Of a stretch of DNA of 64,000 bases, positions 54,444-63,981 are shown one piece after another. Source of the DNA: Streptomyces sp. ISL-10 (GTDB taxonomy: Bacteria > Actinomycetota > Actinomycetes > Streptomycetales > Streptomycetaceae); the NCBI RefSeq assembly GCF_018614575.1, contig NZ_JAGGOJ010000004.1, forward strand, positions 20,323-84,322, given 5' to 3'. How positions within the stretch are numbered: position 1 is the first letter of the stretch; each line of letters begins with the position of its first letter. The notes below the pieces were generated by a model. The model did not search any database. It saw only the letters and a list, made by a program, of their open reading frames with translations, and was not told the origin of the DNA. Both the position numbers and the translations under genes were made by a program.

Positions 54444-55280
54444 ATGCCCCAGCACACGTCCGGGTCTGACCGCGCGGCAGTGCCACCCGCTGCCCGTGAC
54501 ACAGTGCGGCCCTCGGCTCCCTCGTCGCTCGAGGAGCTGTGGCGGTCGTACAAGGCCACGGGTGACGAGCGGCTGCGGGAGCAGTTGATCCTGCACTACT
54601 CGCCGCTGGTCAAATACGTGGCGGGCCGGGTAAGCGTGGGGCTGCCGTCCAATGTCGAGCAGGCGGATTTCGTCTCCTCCGGCGTCTTCGGGCTCATCGA
54701 CGCCATTGAGAAGTTCGACGTGGACCGGTCGATCAAGTTCGAGACGTACGCGATCACGCGCATCCGGGGCGCGATGATCGACGAACTGCGGGCGCTGGAC
54801 TGGATCCCGCGCTCGGTGCGGCAGAAGGCCCGTGCCGTCGAACGCGCCTACGCCACGCTCGAGGCCCAGCTGCGGCGGACGCCCTCGGAGGCGGAGGTCG
54901 CCGACGAGATGGGCGTCACGGTCGAGGAGCTGCACTCGGTTTTCAGCCAGTTGTCCCTGGCCAACGTCGTGGCGCTCGAAGAGCTGCTGCACGTGGGCGG
55001 TGAGGGCGGCGACCGGCTCAGCCTCATGGACACCCTGGAGGACACGGCCGCGGACAACCCGGTCGAGGTCGCCGAGGACCGGGAACTGCGCCGACTGCTC
55101 GCCCGGGCCATCAACACCCTGCCCGAGCGGGAGAAGACCGTCGTCACGCTCTACTACTACGAGGGGCTCACCCTGGCCGAGATCGGCCATGTGCTCGGGG
55201 TCACCGAGAGTCGTGTCAGCCAGATCCACACCAAGTCCGTGCTGCAGTTGCGGGCGAAGCTGGCCGACGTCGGACGTTGA
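54444..55280 (+). CDS. whiG: RNA polymerase sigma factor WhiG
   Basis: WhiG starts sporulation in aerial hyphae and is a FliA-class sigma factor. The 278-residue protein has regions 2 ([44 protein letters not shown]), 3 and 4 ([39 protein letters not shown]). ATG 54444 begins [13 protein letters not shown]. The 240-bp upstream gap holds no gene. It lies before rpsB, as in S. coelicolor. Confidence 0.96.
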   Translation: MPQHTSGSDRAAVPPAARDTVRPSAPSSLEELWRSYKATGDERLREQLILHYSPLVKYVAGRVSVGLPSNVEQADFVSSGVFGLIDAIEKFDVDRSIKFETYAITRIRGAMIDELRALDWIPRSVRQKARAVERAYATLEAQLRRTPSEAEVADEMGVTVEELHSVFSQLSLANVVALEELLHVGGEGGDRLSLMDTLEDTAADNPVEVAEDRELRRLLARAINTLPEREKTVVTLYYYEGLTLAEIGHVLGVTESRVSQIHTKSVLQLRAKLADVGR

Positions 55281-55317
55281 CGCCGAATCGCCCGGGCCGC
55301 ATCCGTAGAGTGGGGAC

Positions 55318-55899
55318 GTGCCCAGGATTCGAGCGGCCTCCGTGGCCGAGCACCGGACGATGCAGCGAGGCGCCCTGCTGGACGCCGCGCGCTCCCTCCT
55401 GTCCGAAGGCGGTACGGAGGCGCTGACCTTCCCCGCACTCGCCGAGCGCACAGGGCTCGCGAGGTCCTCCGTCTACGAGTACTTCCGCTCGCGCGCCGCG
55501 GTCGTCGAGGAGCTCTGCGCGGTGGACTTCCCCGTGTGGGCCGCGGAGGTCGAGACCGCGATGGACCGCGCGGACACTCCCGAGGGCAAGGTCGAGGCGT
55601 ATGTGCGCCGGCAGCTCGACCTGGTCGGCGACCGGCGGCACCGGGCCGTCGTCGCGATCTCCGCGAGCGAGCTGGACGCCGGGGCCCGCGAGAAGATCCG
55701 GGCCGCGCACGGGCAGCTGATCGCGATGATCGTCGAGGCGCTCGGGGAGCTGGGCCAGGAGCAGCCGCGGCTCGGCGCGATGCTGCTGCAGGGCGTCGTG
55801 GACGCCGCGGTACGCCGGATCGAGCTCGGTGTGGCCGAGGACCCGGCCACCGTCGCGGACGCGGCGGTAGCGATGGCGCTGCGCGGCGTCCGGGGCTGA
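55318..55899 (+). CDS. TetR-family regulator
   Basis: A 193-residue TetR protein with N-terminal helix-turn-helix TFPALAERTGLARSSVYEYFRSRAAVVEEL and an all-helical ligand domain. Ligand and targets are not known. GTG 55318 starts PRIRAASVAEHRTMQRGALL. It lies between whiG and the M23 gene, as in other Streptomyces. Confidence 0.9.
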   Translation: MPRIRAASVAEHRTMQRGALLDAARSLLSEGGTEALTFPALAERTGLARSSVYEYFRSRAAVVEELCAVDFPVWAAEVETAMDRADTPEGKVEAYVRRQLDLVGDRRHRAVVAISASELDAGAREKIRAAHGQLIAMIVEALGELGQEQPRLGAMLLQGVVDAAVRRIELGVAEDPATVADAAVAMALRGVRG

Positions 55900-56054
55900 C
55901 ACCGGGGGAAGCGCTGGTTCCTCCGAGCGCAGGTGCCTGTGCCTCAGGGCGCGCTGGGCCCAGGCCCCGCAGGCCATGAGCAGCACCGCGTGGGCCGCGC
56001 CCAGCAGGCCATGGCCGATGGACCATCCATGACCGGTGGCGAGGGCGACGGCGC

Positions 56055-56984
56055 TCACGGGTCGGCCCCCGGCGCCGGAGCGGACCGCGCCAACGGTACG
56101 CCGAAGACCGGGAGCAGCCTGGACGGCGGGCGGCGGAGCAGCCAGGGCGGCAGCAGGGACAGCGGATCCAGGTACTCCGAGCCCCGCAGCAGGCCCCAGT
56201 GCAGACAGCCTCCGGCGCAATGCGACGACCCTGCCTCGACCGTTGCCACGACCTGGCCTGCTGCGACCGTCGCTCCTTCGTCCACCAGCGGCCGGACCGG
56301 TTCGTACGTGGTCCGCAACGGCGGGTCACCCGTATCGGTGAGGCTGATGGCCAGCACGCCACGGCCCGCGACCCGACCGGCGAACGAGACCCGGCCGGCC
56401 GCCGCGGCCCGGACGGCAGTGCCCGGCGGGGCGGCGAGATCGACGCCGCGATGCCCGGCGCCGTAGGGCGACGCGGGCGGGGTCCAGCCCCGCACGACGG
56501 TGGGTCGTGGCGGCCCGACCGGCCAGCTCCGTCCCCCCGAGCGCCCGCCGGGTCCGGCCGCACCGGATGCCGGCACCAGAGGGGGCACGGCTCCGATGCC
56601 CGCCCGATCGCCTCCGTCGCCCGTGGGTCTGATGCCCGCCCGATCGCCTCCCTCGACGGTCAGTCCGATCACCGGCCGGCTGCCTCCGCTCGCCGTCGGT
56701 TCGACCGGATCCGGTGGCAGCGCCGCCGTCAACCCGTGCGCAGCCGGACCCGATCCGGTCGCAGCCGCAGCGCTCGGGACCCCCGCCGGCCTGGACGGCG
56801 TCACACCGGTCAGGCGTGCCCCCGCCTCCGCCCCCGACCCAGGCGGAGCCACTGTTCCCGCCCCCGACCCAGGCGGCGTCCCCGCCCCCGCCCGAGGTCC
56901 CGTCCCCGCTCCGCCCAGCAGCAGCGCCACCAGCAGTACGGGGAGCGCGCGGCGCGGCCGGTCCACCCAAAGTGCGCAGTTCAT
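56055..56984 (-). CDS. Secreted M23 (LytM-type) peptidase
   Basis: A 309-residue protein with an N-terminal hydrophobic signal (RRALPVLLVALLLGGAGTG), a long Gly/Ala/Pro linker with internal repeats (PGSGAGT, GGDRAGI twice), and a C-terminal M23 domain: SPYGAGHRGVDLAAPPGTAV (HxxxD metal site), and CLHWGLLRGSEYLDP with the second His (HWG). Such enzymes cut peptidoglycan cross-bridges. It ends near residue 309 and is alone, divergent from rpsB. Confidence 0.85.
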   Translation of the reverse strand: MNCALWVDRPRRALPVLLVALLLGGAGTGPRAGAGTPPGSGAGTVAPPGSGAEAGARLTGVTPSRPAGVPSAAAATGSGPAAHGLTAALPPDPVEPTASGGSRPVIGLTVEGGDRAGIRPTGDGGDRAGIGAVPPLVPASGAAGPGGRSGGRSWPVGPPRPTVVRGWTPPASPYGAGHRGVDLAAPPGTAVRAAAAGRVSFAGRVAGRGVLAISLTDTGDPPLRTTYEPVRPLVDEGATVAAGQVVATVEAGSSHCAGGCLHWGLLRGSEYLDPLSLLPPWLLRRPPSRLLPVFGVPLARSAPAPGADP

Positions 56985-57241
56985 GGGGGAGACCGTCCCG
57001 CGACTCCGCCCGCCCGCGATGATCATGGCCCGGATCTGTGGACAACCGGGTGGTTGTGGACAGCGCCGTCACCCGGCACGTCACGGGTCCCGTACACTTC
57101 TTCTGGCGATCCGGGTCACCGGGTCGACTTCGCACGCCCCGCCACCTCACCCTCAGCGGTCGGTGGCCGCGCTCCTCGGTCCCTTGTGGCACGGCGCGTC
57201 GGGGCGTCAGGACACAACCGAGAATCCAAGGAGATACGGCC

Positions 57242-58159
57242 ATGGCCGTTGTCACGATGCGGGAGCTGCTGGAGAGCGGCGTCCACTTCGGTCACCAGAC
57301 CCGTCGTTGGAACCCGAAGATGAAGCGCTTCATCTTCACGGAGCGCAACGGCATCTACATCATCGACCTGCTCCAGTCGCTGTCGTACATCGACCGCGCC
57401 TTCGAGTTCGTCAAGGAGACCGTCGCGCACGGCGGCTCCATCATGTTCGTCGGTACGAAGAAGCAGGCCCAGGAGGCCATCGCCGAGCAGGCGACGCGTG
57501 TCGGCATGCCGTACGTCAACCAGCGCTGGCTGGGTGGCATGCTCACCAACTTCTCCACCGTCTACAAGCGTCTGCAGCGCCTCAAGGAGCTTGAGCAGAT
57601 CGACTTCGAGGACGTGGCCGCCTCCGGCCTCACCAAGAAGGAGCTCCTGGTCCTCTCCCGCGAGAAGGCCAAGCTGGAGAAGACCCTCGGTGGTATCCGC
57701 GAGATGCAGAAGGTGCCGAGCGCCGTCTGGATCGTCGACACCAAGAAGGAGCACATCGCCGTCGGTGAGGCGCGCAAGCTCCACATCCCGGTCGTCGCGA
57801 TCCTCGACACCAACTGCGACCCCGACGAGGTCGACTACAAGATCCCGGGCAACGACGACGCGATCCGCTCCGTCACCCTGCTCACCCGCGTGATCGCCGA
57901 CGCCGTCGCCGAGGGCCTCATCGCCCGTTCCGGCGCCGCGACCGGCGACCAGAAGCCGGGCGACAAGGCCGCCGGCGAGCCGCTGGCCGAGTGGGAGCGC
58001 GACCTGCTCGAGGGCGAGAAGAAGGCTGACGCCGAGAAGGCGGACGAGGCCAAGGCCGAGGAGGCCAAGCCGGCCGAGGCCGCCGCCGAGGCTCCGGCCG
58101 CCGAGGCTCCGGCCGAGGCCGCTGCCGACGCTCCGGCCGCCGAGGCCGAGCAGGCCTGA
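57242..58159 (+). CDS. rpsB: 30S ribosomal protein S2
   Basis: A 305-residue S2: [40 protein letters not shown], and [20 protein letters not shown]. After residue 245 it has a long Ala/Glu/Lys extension ([20 protein letters not shown]), typical of actinobacteria. ATG 57242 has AGGAG upstream. Confidence 0.98.
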   Translation: MAVVTMRELLESGVHFGHQTRRWNPKMKRFIFTERNGIYIIDLLQSLSYIDRAFEFVKETVAHGGSIMFVGTKKQAQEAIAEQATRVGMPYVNQRWLGGMLTNFSTVYKRLQRLKELEQIDFEDVAASGLTKKELLVLSREKAKLEKTLGGIREMQKVPSAVWIVDTKKEHIAVGEARKLHIPVVAILDTNCDPDEVDYKIPGNDDAIRSVTLLTRVIADAVAEGLIARSGAATGDQKPGDKAAGEPLAEWERDLLEGEKKADAEKADEAKAEEAKPAEAAAEAPAAEAPAEAAADAPAAEAEQA

Positions 58160-58191
58160 CCTACGGCCTGACCTTCACAGGTTCGGTTGAC

Positions 58192-58221
58192 GACGGCGGG
58201 GGCGCGCTTGCCCCCGCCGTC
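58192..58221 (+). terminator. Hairpin between rpsB and tsf
   Basis: A 12-bp stem, GACGGCGGGGGC (58192-58203) with GCCCCCGCCGTC (58210-58221), lies 33 bp past the rpsB stop. It is probably an attenuator setting the rpsB:tsf ratio. Confidence 0.8.
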
Positions 58222-58225
58222 CACC

Positions 58226-58254
58226 CGTAGATCTTCCAGATCTTCGTAGATCTT
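58226..58254 (+). repeat. CGTAGATCTT direct repeats in the tsf leader
   Basis: CGTAGATCTT at 58226-58235 and 58245-58254, with AGATCTT also at 58238-58244, in a region less GC-rich than its surroundings, 28 bp before the tsf start. It may be a promoter or leader element. Confidence 0.7.
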
Positions 58255-58282
58255 TCAGACTTCGAGAGAGAAACTCAGACTC

Positions 58283-59119
58283 ATGGCGAACTACACCGCC
58301 GCTGACGTCAAGAAGCTCCGCGAGCTCACCGGCGCCGGCATGATGGACTGCAAGAAGGCGCTGGACGAGTCCGACGGCAACGTCGACAAGGCCGTCGAGG
58401 CCCTGCGTATCAAGGGCCAGAAGGGCGTCGCCAAGCGCGAGGGCCGCTCCGCCGAGAACGGCGCCGTCGTCTCCCTGATCGCGGACGACAACACCTCCGG
58501 TGTCATCGTCGAGCTGAAGTGCGAGACGGACTTCGTCGCCAAGGGTGAGAAGTTCCAGGCCGTCGCCAACGCGCTCGCCGCCCACGTCGCCGCCACCTCC
58601 CCGGCCGACATCGAGGCGCTGCTCGCCTCCGAGATCGAGCCCGGCAAGACCGTGCAGGCGTACGTCGACGAGGCCAACGCCAACCTCGGCGAGAAGATCG
58701 TCCTGGACCGCTTCGCGCAGTTCTCCGGTGGCTACGTCACGGCGTACATGCACCGCACCATGCCCGACCTGCCCCCGCAGATCGGTGTTCTCGTCGAGCT
58801 CGACAAGGAGAACGCCGAGATCGCCAAGGGCGTCGCGCAGCACATCGCCGCGTTCGCCCCGAAGTACCTCTCCCGCGAGGACGTTCCGGCCGAGGTCGTC
58901 GAGGCCGAGCGCCGTGTCGCCGAGGAGACCACGCGCGCCGAGGGCAAGCCCGAGGCCGCTCTCCCGAAGATCGTCGAGGGCCGCGTCAACGGCTTCTTCA
59001 AGGAGGCCACCCTCCTGGGCCAGCCGTACGCGCTCGACAACAAGAAGTCGGTCCAGAAGATTCTTGACGAGGCCGGTGTCACCCTGAAGCGCTTCGCGCG
59101 CATCAAGGTCGGCATCTGA
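58283..59119 (+). CDS. tsf: Elongation factor Ts
   Basis: EF-Ts exchanges GDP for GTP on EF-Tu. The 278-residue protein begins [42 protein letters not shown] (UBA-like), with [20 protein letters not shown] in the core and [16 protein letters not shown] at the end. Length is normal. Confidence 0.98.
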   Translation: MANYTAADVKKLRELTGAGMMDCKKALDESDGNVDKAVEALRIKGQKGVAKREGRSAENGAVVSLIADDNTSGVIVELKCETDFVAKGEKFQAVANALAAHVAATSPADIEALLASEIEPGKTVQAYVDEANANLGEKIVLDRFAQFSGGYVTAYMHRTMPDLPPQIGVLVELDKENAEIAKGVAQHIAAFAPKYLSREDVPAEVVEAERRVAEETTRAEGKPEAALPKIVEGRVNGFFKEATLLGQPYALDNKKSVQKILDEAGVTLKRFARIKVGI

Positions 59120-59203
59120 GTCCGTACGCGACGGACCCCGGACCCCGGTAGGGTCTGAAGCAGTCGGCCGCGTTCGCGCCGGACGACCGCAGATCTGACG
59201 AGG

Positions 59204-59247
59204 AGGCCATTGCCGGCAGGGACAGCAAGACCCCACGGCAATGGCCT
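59204..59247 (+). terminator. Hairpin before pyrH
   Basis: AGGCCATTGCCG (59204-59215) pairs with CGGCAATGGCCT (59236-59247), followed by TCTTCG. It sits after tsf and upstream of the pyrH ribosome site. Confidence 0.75.
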
Positions 59248-59274
59248 TCTTCGTATGTGCACGAGGAGATCTCC

Positions 59275-60039
59275 ATGAACCAGGGCGCCGCACAAGGCGA
59301 CGACAAGCACGACAAAAGGGCCGGCCGCTTCATGCTGAAGCTGTCCGGAGAGGCTTTCTCCGGCGGCACCGGTCTCGGCGTCGACCCCGACGTCGTACAC
59401 GCCATCGCACGGGAGATCGCAGCGGTCGTCCGCGACGGCGCCGAGATCGCCATCGTGATCGGCGGCGGAAACTTCTTCCGCGGAGCCGAACTCCAGCAGC
59501 GCGGCATGGACCGGGCACGCTCCGACTACATGGGCATGCTCGGCACGGTCATGAACTGCCTCGCCCTCCAGGACTTCCTGGAGAAGGAGGGCATCGACTC
59601 CCGTGTGCAGACCGCCATCACGATGGGGCAGGTCGCGGAGCCGTACATCCCGCTGCGCGCCGTACGGCATCTGGAGAAGGGCCGCGTCGTCATCTTCGGC
59701 GCCGGTATGGGCATGCCCTACTTCTCCACCGACACCACCGCCGCTCAGCGGGCTCTGGAGATCGACGCCGAAGCACTGCTGATGGGCAAGAACGGTGTCG
59801 ACGGCGTGTACGACTCCGACCCGAAGGCCAATCCGGACGCGGTGAAGTTCGACGCGCTGGAGTACGGCGAGGTGCTGTCCCGCAACCTCAAGGTCGCCGA
59901 CGCCACCGCCATCACCCTCTGCCGCGACAACGCCCTTCCGATCCTTGTCTTCGAACTCCTCACCGAGGGCAATATCGCTCGGGCCGTCCGGGGTGAGAAG
60001 ATCGGCACGCTCGTGAGCGACCGGGACACCCGGGCCTGA
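59275..60039 (+). CDS. pyrH: UMP kinase
   Basis: PyrH converts UMP to UDP. The 254-residue amino-acid-kinase-fold protein has [17 protein letters not shown] (phosphate loop), [16 protein letters not shown] and [25 protein letters not shown] 59275 has GAGGAG upstream. It precedes frr and cdsA as in many bacteria. Confidence 0.97.
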   Translation: MNQGAAQGDDKHDKRAGRFMLKLSGEAFSGGTGLGVDPDVVHAIAREIAAVVRDGAEIAIVIGGGNFFRGAELQQRGMDRARSDYMGMLGTVMNCLALQDFLEKEGIDSRVQTAITMGQVAEPYIPLRAVRHLEKGRVVIFGAGMGMPYFSTDTTAAQRALEIDAEALLMGKNGVDGVYDSDPKANPDAVKFDALEYGEVLSRNLKVADATAITLCRDNALPILVFELLTEGNIARAVRGEKIGTLVSDRDTRA

Positions 60040-60171
60040 CCCGAGGACCTCGGGGAGCCCTCGGGGATGGACAAAGCCCTGCCGGTCGGACACCGTGCAG
60101 GGAACACGCGACGCAGGTTCCGCCGGCCCAGTCCGATGCCGGGCCCAACTCAAGACACGCAGGAGCAAGTG

Positions 60172-60729
60172 GTGATCGAAGAGACCCTCCTCGAGGCCGA
60201 GGAGAAGATGGAGAAGGCCGTCCTGGTCGCCAAGGATGACTTCGCCGCGATCCGCACCGGACGTGCGCACCCGGCGATGTTCAACAAGATCGTGGCGGAT
60301 TACTACGGTGCCCTGACCCCGATCAACCAGCTGGCGTCGTTCTCGGTTCCGGAGCCGCGGATGGCCGTCGTGACGCCGTTCGACAAGACCGCTCTGCGCA
60401 ACATCGAGCAGGCGATCCGCGACTCGGACCTCGGCGTCAACCCGAGCAACGACGGCAACATCATCCGCGTGGTTTTCCCGGAGCTCACGCAGGACCGCCG
60501 CAAGGAGTACATCAAGGTCGCCAAGTCGAAGGCCGAGGACTCCAAGATCTCGATCCGCTCCGTGCGCCGCAAGGCCAAGGAGACCATCGACAAGTTCATC
60601 AAGGACGGCGAGGTCGGCGAGGACGAGGGTCGGCGTGCGGAGAAGGAGCTCGACGACACCACCGCGAAGTATGTCGCGCAGGTCGACGAGCTGCTCAAGC
60701 ACAAGGAAGCCGAGCTGCTCGAGGTCTGA
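60172..60729 (+). CDS. frr: Ribosome-recycling factor
   Basis: RRF splits post-termination ribosomes with EF-G. The 185-residue protein, exactly family length, starts [49 protein letters not shown] and [11 protein letters not shown] are typical. AGGAG lies 6 bases before the chosen GTG 60172; an adjacent GTG at 60169 is possible. It overlaps cdsA by TGATG. Confidence 0.97.
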   Translation: MIEETLLEAEEKMEKAVLVAKDDFAAIRTGRAHPAMFNKIVADYYGALTPINQLASFSVPEPRMAVVTPFDKTALRNIEQAIRDSDLGVNPSNDGNIIRVVFPELTQDRRKEYIKVAKSKAEDSKISIRSVRRKAKETIDKFIKDGEVGEDEGRRAEKELDDTTAKYVAQVDELLKHKEAELLEV

Positions 60730-61859
60730 TGAACGACTCTTCCTGGGGGGCCTCGCACGGCGCCGGATACGCGGGTGCATGGCCGCCGCCCGACCAGGGG
60801 CCCCTCCCGGCGGGTCCCGCCTACGATGGGAACGAGGCACAGCAGACTCGGCCCATGCCCATCGTGCCGGACTTTCCCGACGCAGGTAGAGACGCCGAAC
60901 ACCCCGAGGAATCCGGCGGCCGGTCCGGCCGCGAGGACCGTGACCGGGGGGCCGCACGGCTCGGTGGCCCCCTGTTCCGCGACGAGAACACGCAGGAGCC
61001 CATGCCCAGCCCGCCGCCGGCCGCACCTCAGCCGCCGCAGAAGAAGCGGGCCGGTCGCGATCTGCGGTCGGCCATAGGGGTCGGTGTGGGGCTCGGCGCG
61101 GTGATCGTCGCGTCGCTCTTCATCGTCAAGGCCGTGTTCGTCGGCGTCGTCGCGGTCGCCGTCGTCGTCGGCCTGTGGGAGCTGACCAGCCGCCTGAAGG
61201 AGCGCAAGCAGATCAAGGCGCCGCTGGTGCCGCTGGCGGTCGGCGGCGCCGCCATGGTCGTGGCCGGTTATGTGCGCGGGGCCGAAGGCGCGTGGGTGGC
61301 CATGGCGCTGACCGCGCTCGCGGTGCTGGTCTGGCGTATGACCGAGCCGCCCGACGGCTACCTCAGGGATGTCACGGCCGGTGTCTTCGCGGCCTTCTAC
61401 GTGCCGTTCCTGGCGACTTTCGTCGCGTTGATGCTCAGTGCGGGCGACGGACCGGAACGGGTGATCACCTTCCTGGTCCTCACGGTCGTCAGCGACACCG
61501 GGGCGTACGCGGTGGGCTGGCGCTTCGGAAAGCACAAGCTCGCGCCGCGCATCAGCCCCGGCAAGACCCGGGAAGGGCTGCTGGGCGCGGTGGGCTTCGC
61601 GATGACGGCGGGCGCGCTGTGCATGCAGTTCCTCGTCGACGACGGCACCTGGTGGCAGGGCCTGCTGCTGGGCCTCGCGGTCGCGGCGAGCGCGACGCTG
61701 GGCGACCTCGGCGAGTCGATGATCAAGCGGGACCTCGGCATCAAGGACATGGGCACCCTGCTCCCCGGCCACGGCGGCATCATGGACCGGCTGGACTCGC
61801 TCCTGCCGACGGCCCCGGTGGTGTGGCTACTGCTGGTGCTGTTCGTGGGGTCCGGCTGA
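60729..61859 (+). CDS. cdsA: Phosphatidate cytidylyltransferase
   Basis: CdsA makes CDP-diacylglycerol for phospholipids. The 376-residue protein has a long hydrophilic Pro/Gly/Asp N-terminus of about 100 residues (actinobacterial), then multiple membrane helices. The signature SMIKRDLGIKDMGTLLPGHGGIMDRLDS is at the C-terminus. It starts inside the frr stop. In other Streptomyces the gene after cdsA is usually rlmN; here mobile remnants follow. Confidence 0.96.
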   Translation: MNDSSWGASHGAGYAGAWPPPDQGPLPAGPAYDGNEAQQTRPMPIVPDFPDAGRDAEHPEESGGRSGREDRDRGAARLGGPLFRDENTQEPMPSPPPAAPQPPQKKRAGRDLRSAIGVGVGLGAVIVASLFIVKAVFVGVVAVAVVVGLWELTSRLKERKQIKAPLVPLAVGGAAMVVAGYVRGAEGAWVAMALTALAVLVWRMTEPPDGYLRDVTAGVFAAFYVPFLATFVALMLSAGDGPERVITFLVLTVVSDTGAYAVGWRFGKHKLAPRISPGKTREGLLGAVGFAMTAGALCMQFLVDDGTWWQGLLLGLAVAASATLGDLGESMIKRDLGIKDMGTLLPGHGGIMDRLDSLLPTAPVVWLLLVLFVGSG

Positions 61860-62071
61860 CCGGCGGGGGCGGCACGCGCCGGGACCGTCGGGCAGCGACC
61901 CGGCTGAACGGCTCCGGCCGGCTCCGCCCGCTGTGCGGGGCCGGCTGGCCTGCGGACTTCTTCGTGAGGGCTCGTCGTCCACAGGGCGGCGAGCCCTCCG
62001 TCGCGCGCGTTTGGCGCCGGTTGGGTACCTGCTTCGACTTGCTGGGCCGTCTCTGGGCCGTGCCCCGACGC

Positions 62072-62518
62072 TCAGGTGTGAGACAGACGGCGGCGCACCG
62101 CCTTGCCGCTCGCCGCCACGAACTGCTTCATGGCAGCGTCGTGCTCATCCCAAAGATCGGAATAATCTGCATCACTCACGTCCCCGCGTCGCCAGCAGCT
62201 TCCCAGCCGCCGACCAGCCCTGTTCAGCTGATCCACTGACGACAGCAGGACTTCATCCTTCGAGAGGATGTGCAGGCGGGCTGTTGCCAGCCGCAGGGCC
62301 GAAAGATCCCAACTAGCGACCCGCCCCTCCAAGCCCAGGTGACGTTCTTCCCAGATGCGATCCCGGAACTCCGTAGAGGATGCCGCCACCATGGCGCACT
62401 GCTCAAATAGAAGCTCCGAGATGCGAGCCCGTTCCTCAGACCGCTTCACCAGGTGCTGACCCACGAGCGCGATCGCGGCACCGGCAATGGTTGCTAACAA
62501 CGTCCCCCATGCGCCCAT
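62072..62518 (-). CDS. Small membrane-anchored protein of unknown function
   Basis: A 148-residue protein starting at ATG 62518 (MGAWGTLLATIAGAAIALVGQHLVKR), with one N-terminal membrane helix, then a basic turn and a soluble helical part (SEERARISELLFEQCAMVAAS). Upstream ATGs would add 3 or 23 residues. I do not recognise a family. It lies among phage remnants, so may be an accessory or cargo gene. Confidence 0.5.
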   Translation of the reverse strand: MGAWGTLLATIAGAAIALVGQHLVKRSEERARISELLFEQCAMVAASSTEFRDRIWEERHLGLEGRVASWDLSALRLATARLHILSKDEVLLSSVDQLNRAGRRLGSCWRRGDVSDADYSDLWDEHDAAMKQFVAASGKAVRRRLSHT

Positions 62519-62558
62519 GCAAGGCATTGTTCCCGTGCCTGGCACGGGCGCATGCATG

Positions 62559-63035
62559 TCAGGTGGCGTCGGGATGCGAGCCGTCACGGCTAGGCGATAG
62601 GACGCCGTCCACTGTTTGCCTGGTCCGCTCCTGACTCGAAGGCATGAGGTGCGCGTACACCCGCAGCGTCAGGCCCGGGTCTGAGTGCCCCGGGGTAGGT
62701 ACTCGCTCACGGCCTTGATGTTCTCTCTCCAGCGTCCAGCAGGACCGAGGCATAGAAGTGCCGGAGCGCGTGCATCCCGTGCTCGCGCGCGGAATCGTAC
62801 GGCTCGCCCTCTAGGGCACCGGAATGAGGCCAGCCGCGGCGATCGCCGGCTTCCACTCCTGCAAGTTGAAGTTGCTGCGCCAGACGAGCCAGTTGGCCGA
62901 GTTGGTGAACAGCAGCCGCGCGGAGACGAGCGGTCCGTCAGGCTTCCGCCAGGGCAGCGCGACGTCTACGGGCTTGTGCTGGTACATGTGCGCCCGGAGG
63001 GCCTCTGCCACGCAGCTAGGCAGGGGTACATCCCG
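62559..63035 (-). pseudogene. Tyrosine integrase C-terminal fragment with frameshifts
   Basis: On the reverse strand three pieces in different frames match a Streptomyces phage-type tyrosine integrase: VPLPSCVAEALRAHM ... RLLFTNSANWL ... WKPAIAAAGLIPVP (from about 63035 to 62814), then EGEPYDSAREHGMHALRHFYASVLLDAGE in another frame, then GHSDPGLTLRVYAHLMPSS with the catalytic Tyr region and the end at 62559. Frameshifts are near 62812 (stop TAG), 62722 (extra GA) and 62692. The N-terminal part is missing. Confidence 0.85.
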
Positions 63036-63039
63036 CTCT

Positions 63040-63470
63040 CGGTGACGCCCGGGCGGCGATCGAGGGGCATATCGACGCCCTCGGGGCCGCGTTGGGCTGG
63101 TCATCGTCTCCGATGCGCCGCTGGAGTACCCGCTCTGCCGGCCGTGGGAGGGCTAGATCCTCACCCTGTCCGCCATCCGGGCCGCATACGCTCCGTGCGG
63201 AGCACGCGATCCAGCGCCGGTGGCTCCCGGCACCCGCACGGACGGTCGCGATGCATGTCACCGGTCGCTCGTCGAGGCAAGAGCCGCGGGCCTGTTCCAG
63301 CCGAACTGCCGTCACAGCTTGGCCGCTTACCTGCCTGGGCTGACGCCCCCTCCACCGCACCACCCGACGCCCGGCACCTCCTACGAGGACACCAGCGGCA
63401 ACGGGAGATCGAGCGCGGGAGGGCACACACTGAAGGGCAGCGTCTTCACGTGCCCGCTGTTCCGTGGAGC
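63040..63470 (+). pseudogene. Phage minor capsid protein gene fragment, broken
   Basis: Reading forward from about 63040, successive frames give RAAIEGHIDALGAALG, then VIVSDAPLEYPLCRPWEG, an in-frame stop, ILTLSAIRAAYAP, then RAAGLFQPNCRHSLAAYLPGLT and, after a further shift, RQREIERG. This is the order and spacing of the C-terminal half of phage minor capsid protein 2 (WEGK.L.L.., AGLxHPNCRHSxxxYLPG, RQRxIER). It starts 5 bp from the truncated end of the integrase fragment, so a deletion has joined the two. Confidence 0.75.
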
Positions 63471-63619
63471 ACTCTCGGCCTTCAACCACGCCGACGAAAC
63501 CATGCTTGACGACCACACGGGATTCCGGTGCGTGGCATCGTCCGAGCAAAGGGTCTGCCGCACGATCGGGTGACATCTGAACTGGCTTGCCCTGTGGGGT
63601 GGGTGGGAAGGATGTCGCT

Positions 63620-63928
63620 GTGCCCAAGCCTTATCCGGAGGAGTTCCGCCAGGATGTCGTGCGGGTCGCGAGGAACCGCGGGCCGGGTGTGACGGTCGAG
63701 CAGGTGGCCACCGACTTCGGGGTCCATCCGATGACGTTGTGGAAGTGGATGCGTCGCGCGGAGATCGACGACGGAACCAAGCCCGGATCGACCAGCCAGG
63801 AGAGCCTCGAGCTTCGGGAAGCGCGTCGGCGGATCAAGTTGCTGGAGCAGGAGAACGAGGTCCTGCGGCGGGCCGCGGCCTATCTGTCGCAGGCGCATCT
63901 GCCGGGAAAAGGATCTACCCGCTCGTGA
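63620..63928 (+). CDS. IS3-family transposase OrfA
   Basis: A 102-residue protein from GTG 63620 (VPKPYPEEFRQDVVRVARNR) with the HTH QVATDFGVHPMTLWKWMRRA and a C-terminal leucine-zipper-like helix (EARRRIKLLEQENEVLRRAAAYLSQ). This is OrfA of an IS3-type element, whose OrfAB transposase is made by -1 frameshifting. The frame ends at 63928, just past a slippery GGGAAAAGG (63904-63912). Confidence 0.85.
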   Translation: MPKPYPEEFRQDVVRVARNRGPGVTVEQVATDFGVHPMTLWKWMRRAEIDDGTKPGSTSQESLELREARRRIKLLEQENEVLRRAAAYLSQAHLPGKGSTRS

Positions 63929-63981
63929 AGGAGCTGGCCGGGGACGGGGTGCCCGTCACGGTTGCGTGCCGGGTGCTGTAG
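63907..63981 (+). pseudogene. Start of IS3-family OrfB with a nonsense codon (window ends)
   Basis: In the -1 frame after GGGAAAAGG the sequence reads KRIYPLVKELAGDGVPVTVACRVL, the start of OrfB, then TAG at 63979-63981 where related elements have a lysine (VLKLARQPY). The residues after the stop (LARQP) still match, so this is a single-base nonsense mutation, and the copy seems inactive. The rest of the element is outside the window. Confidence 0.75.
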
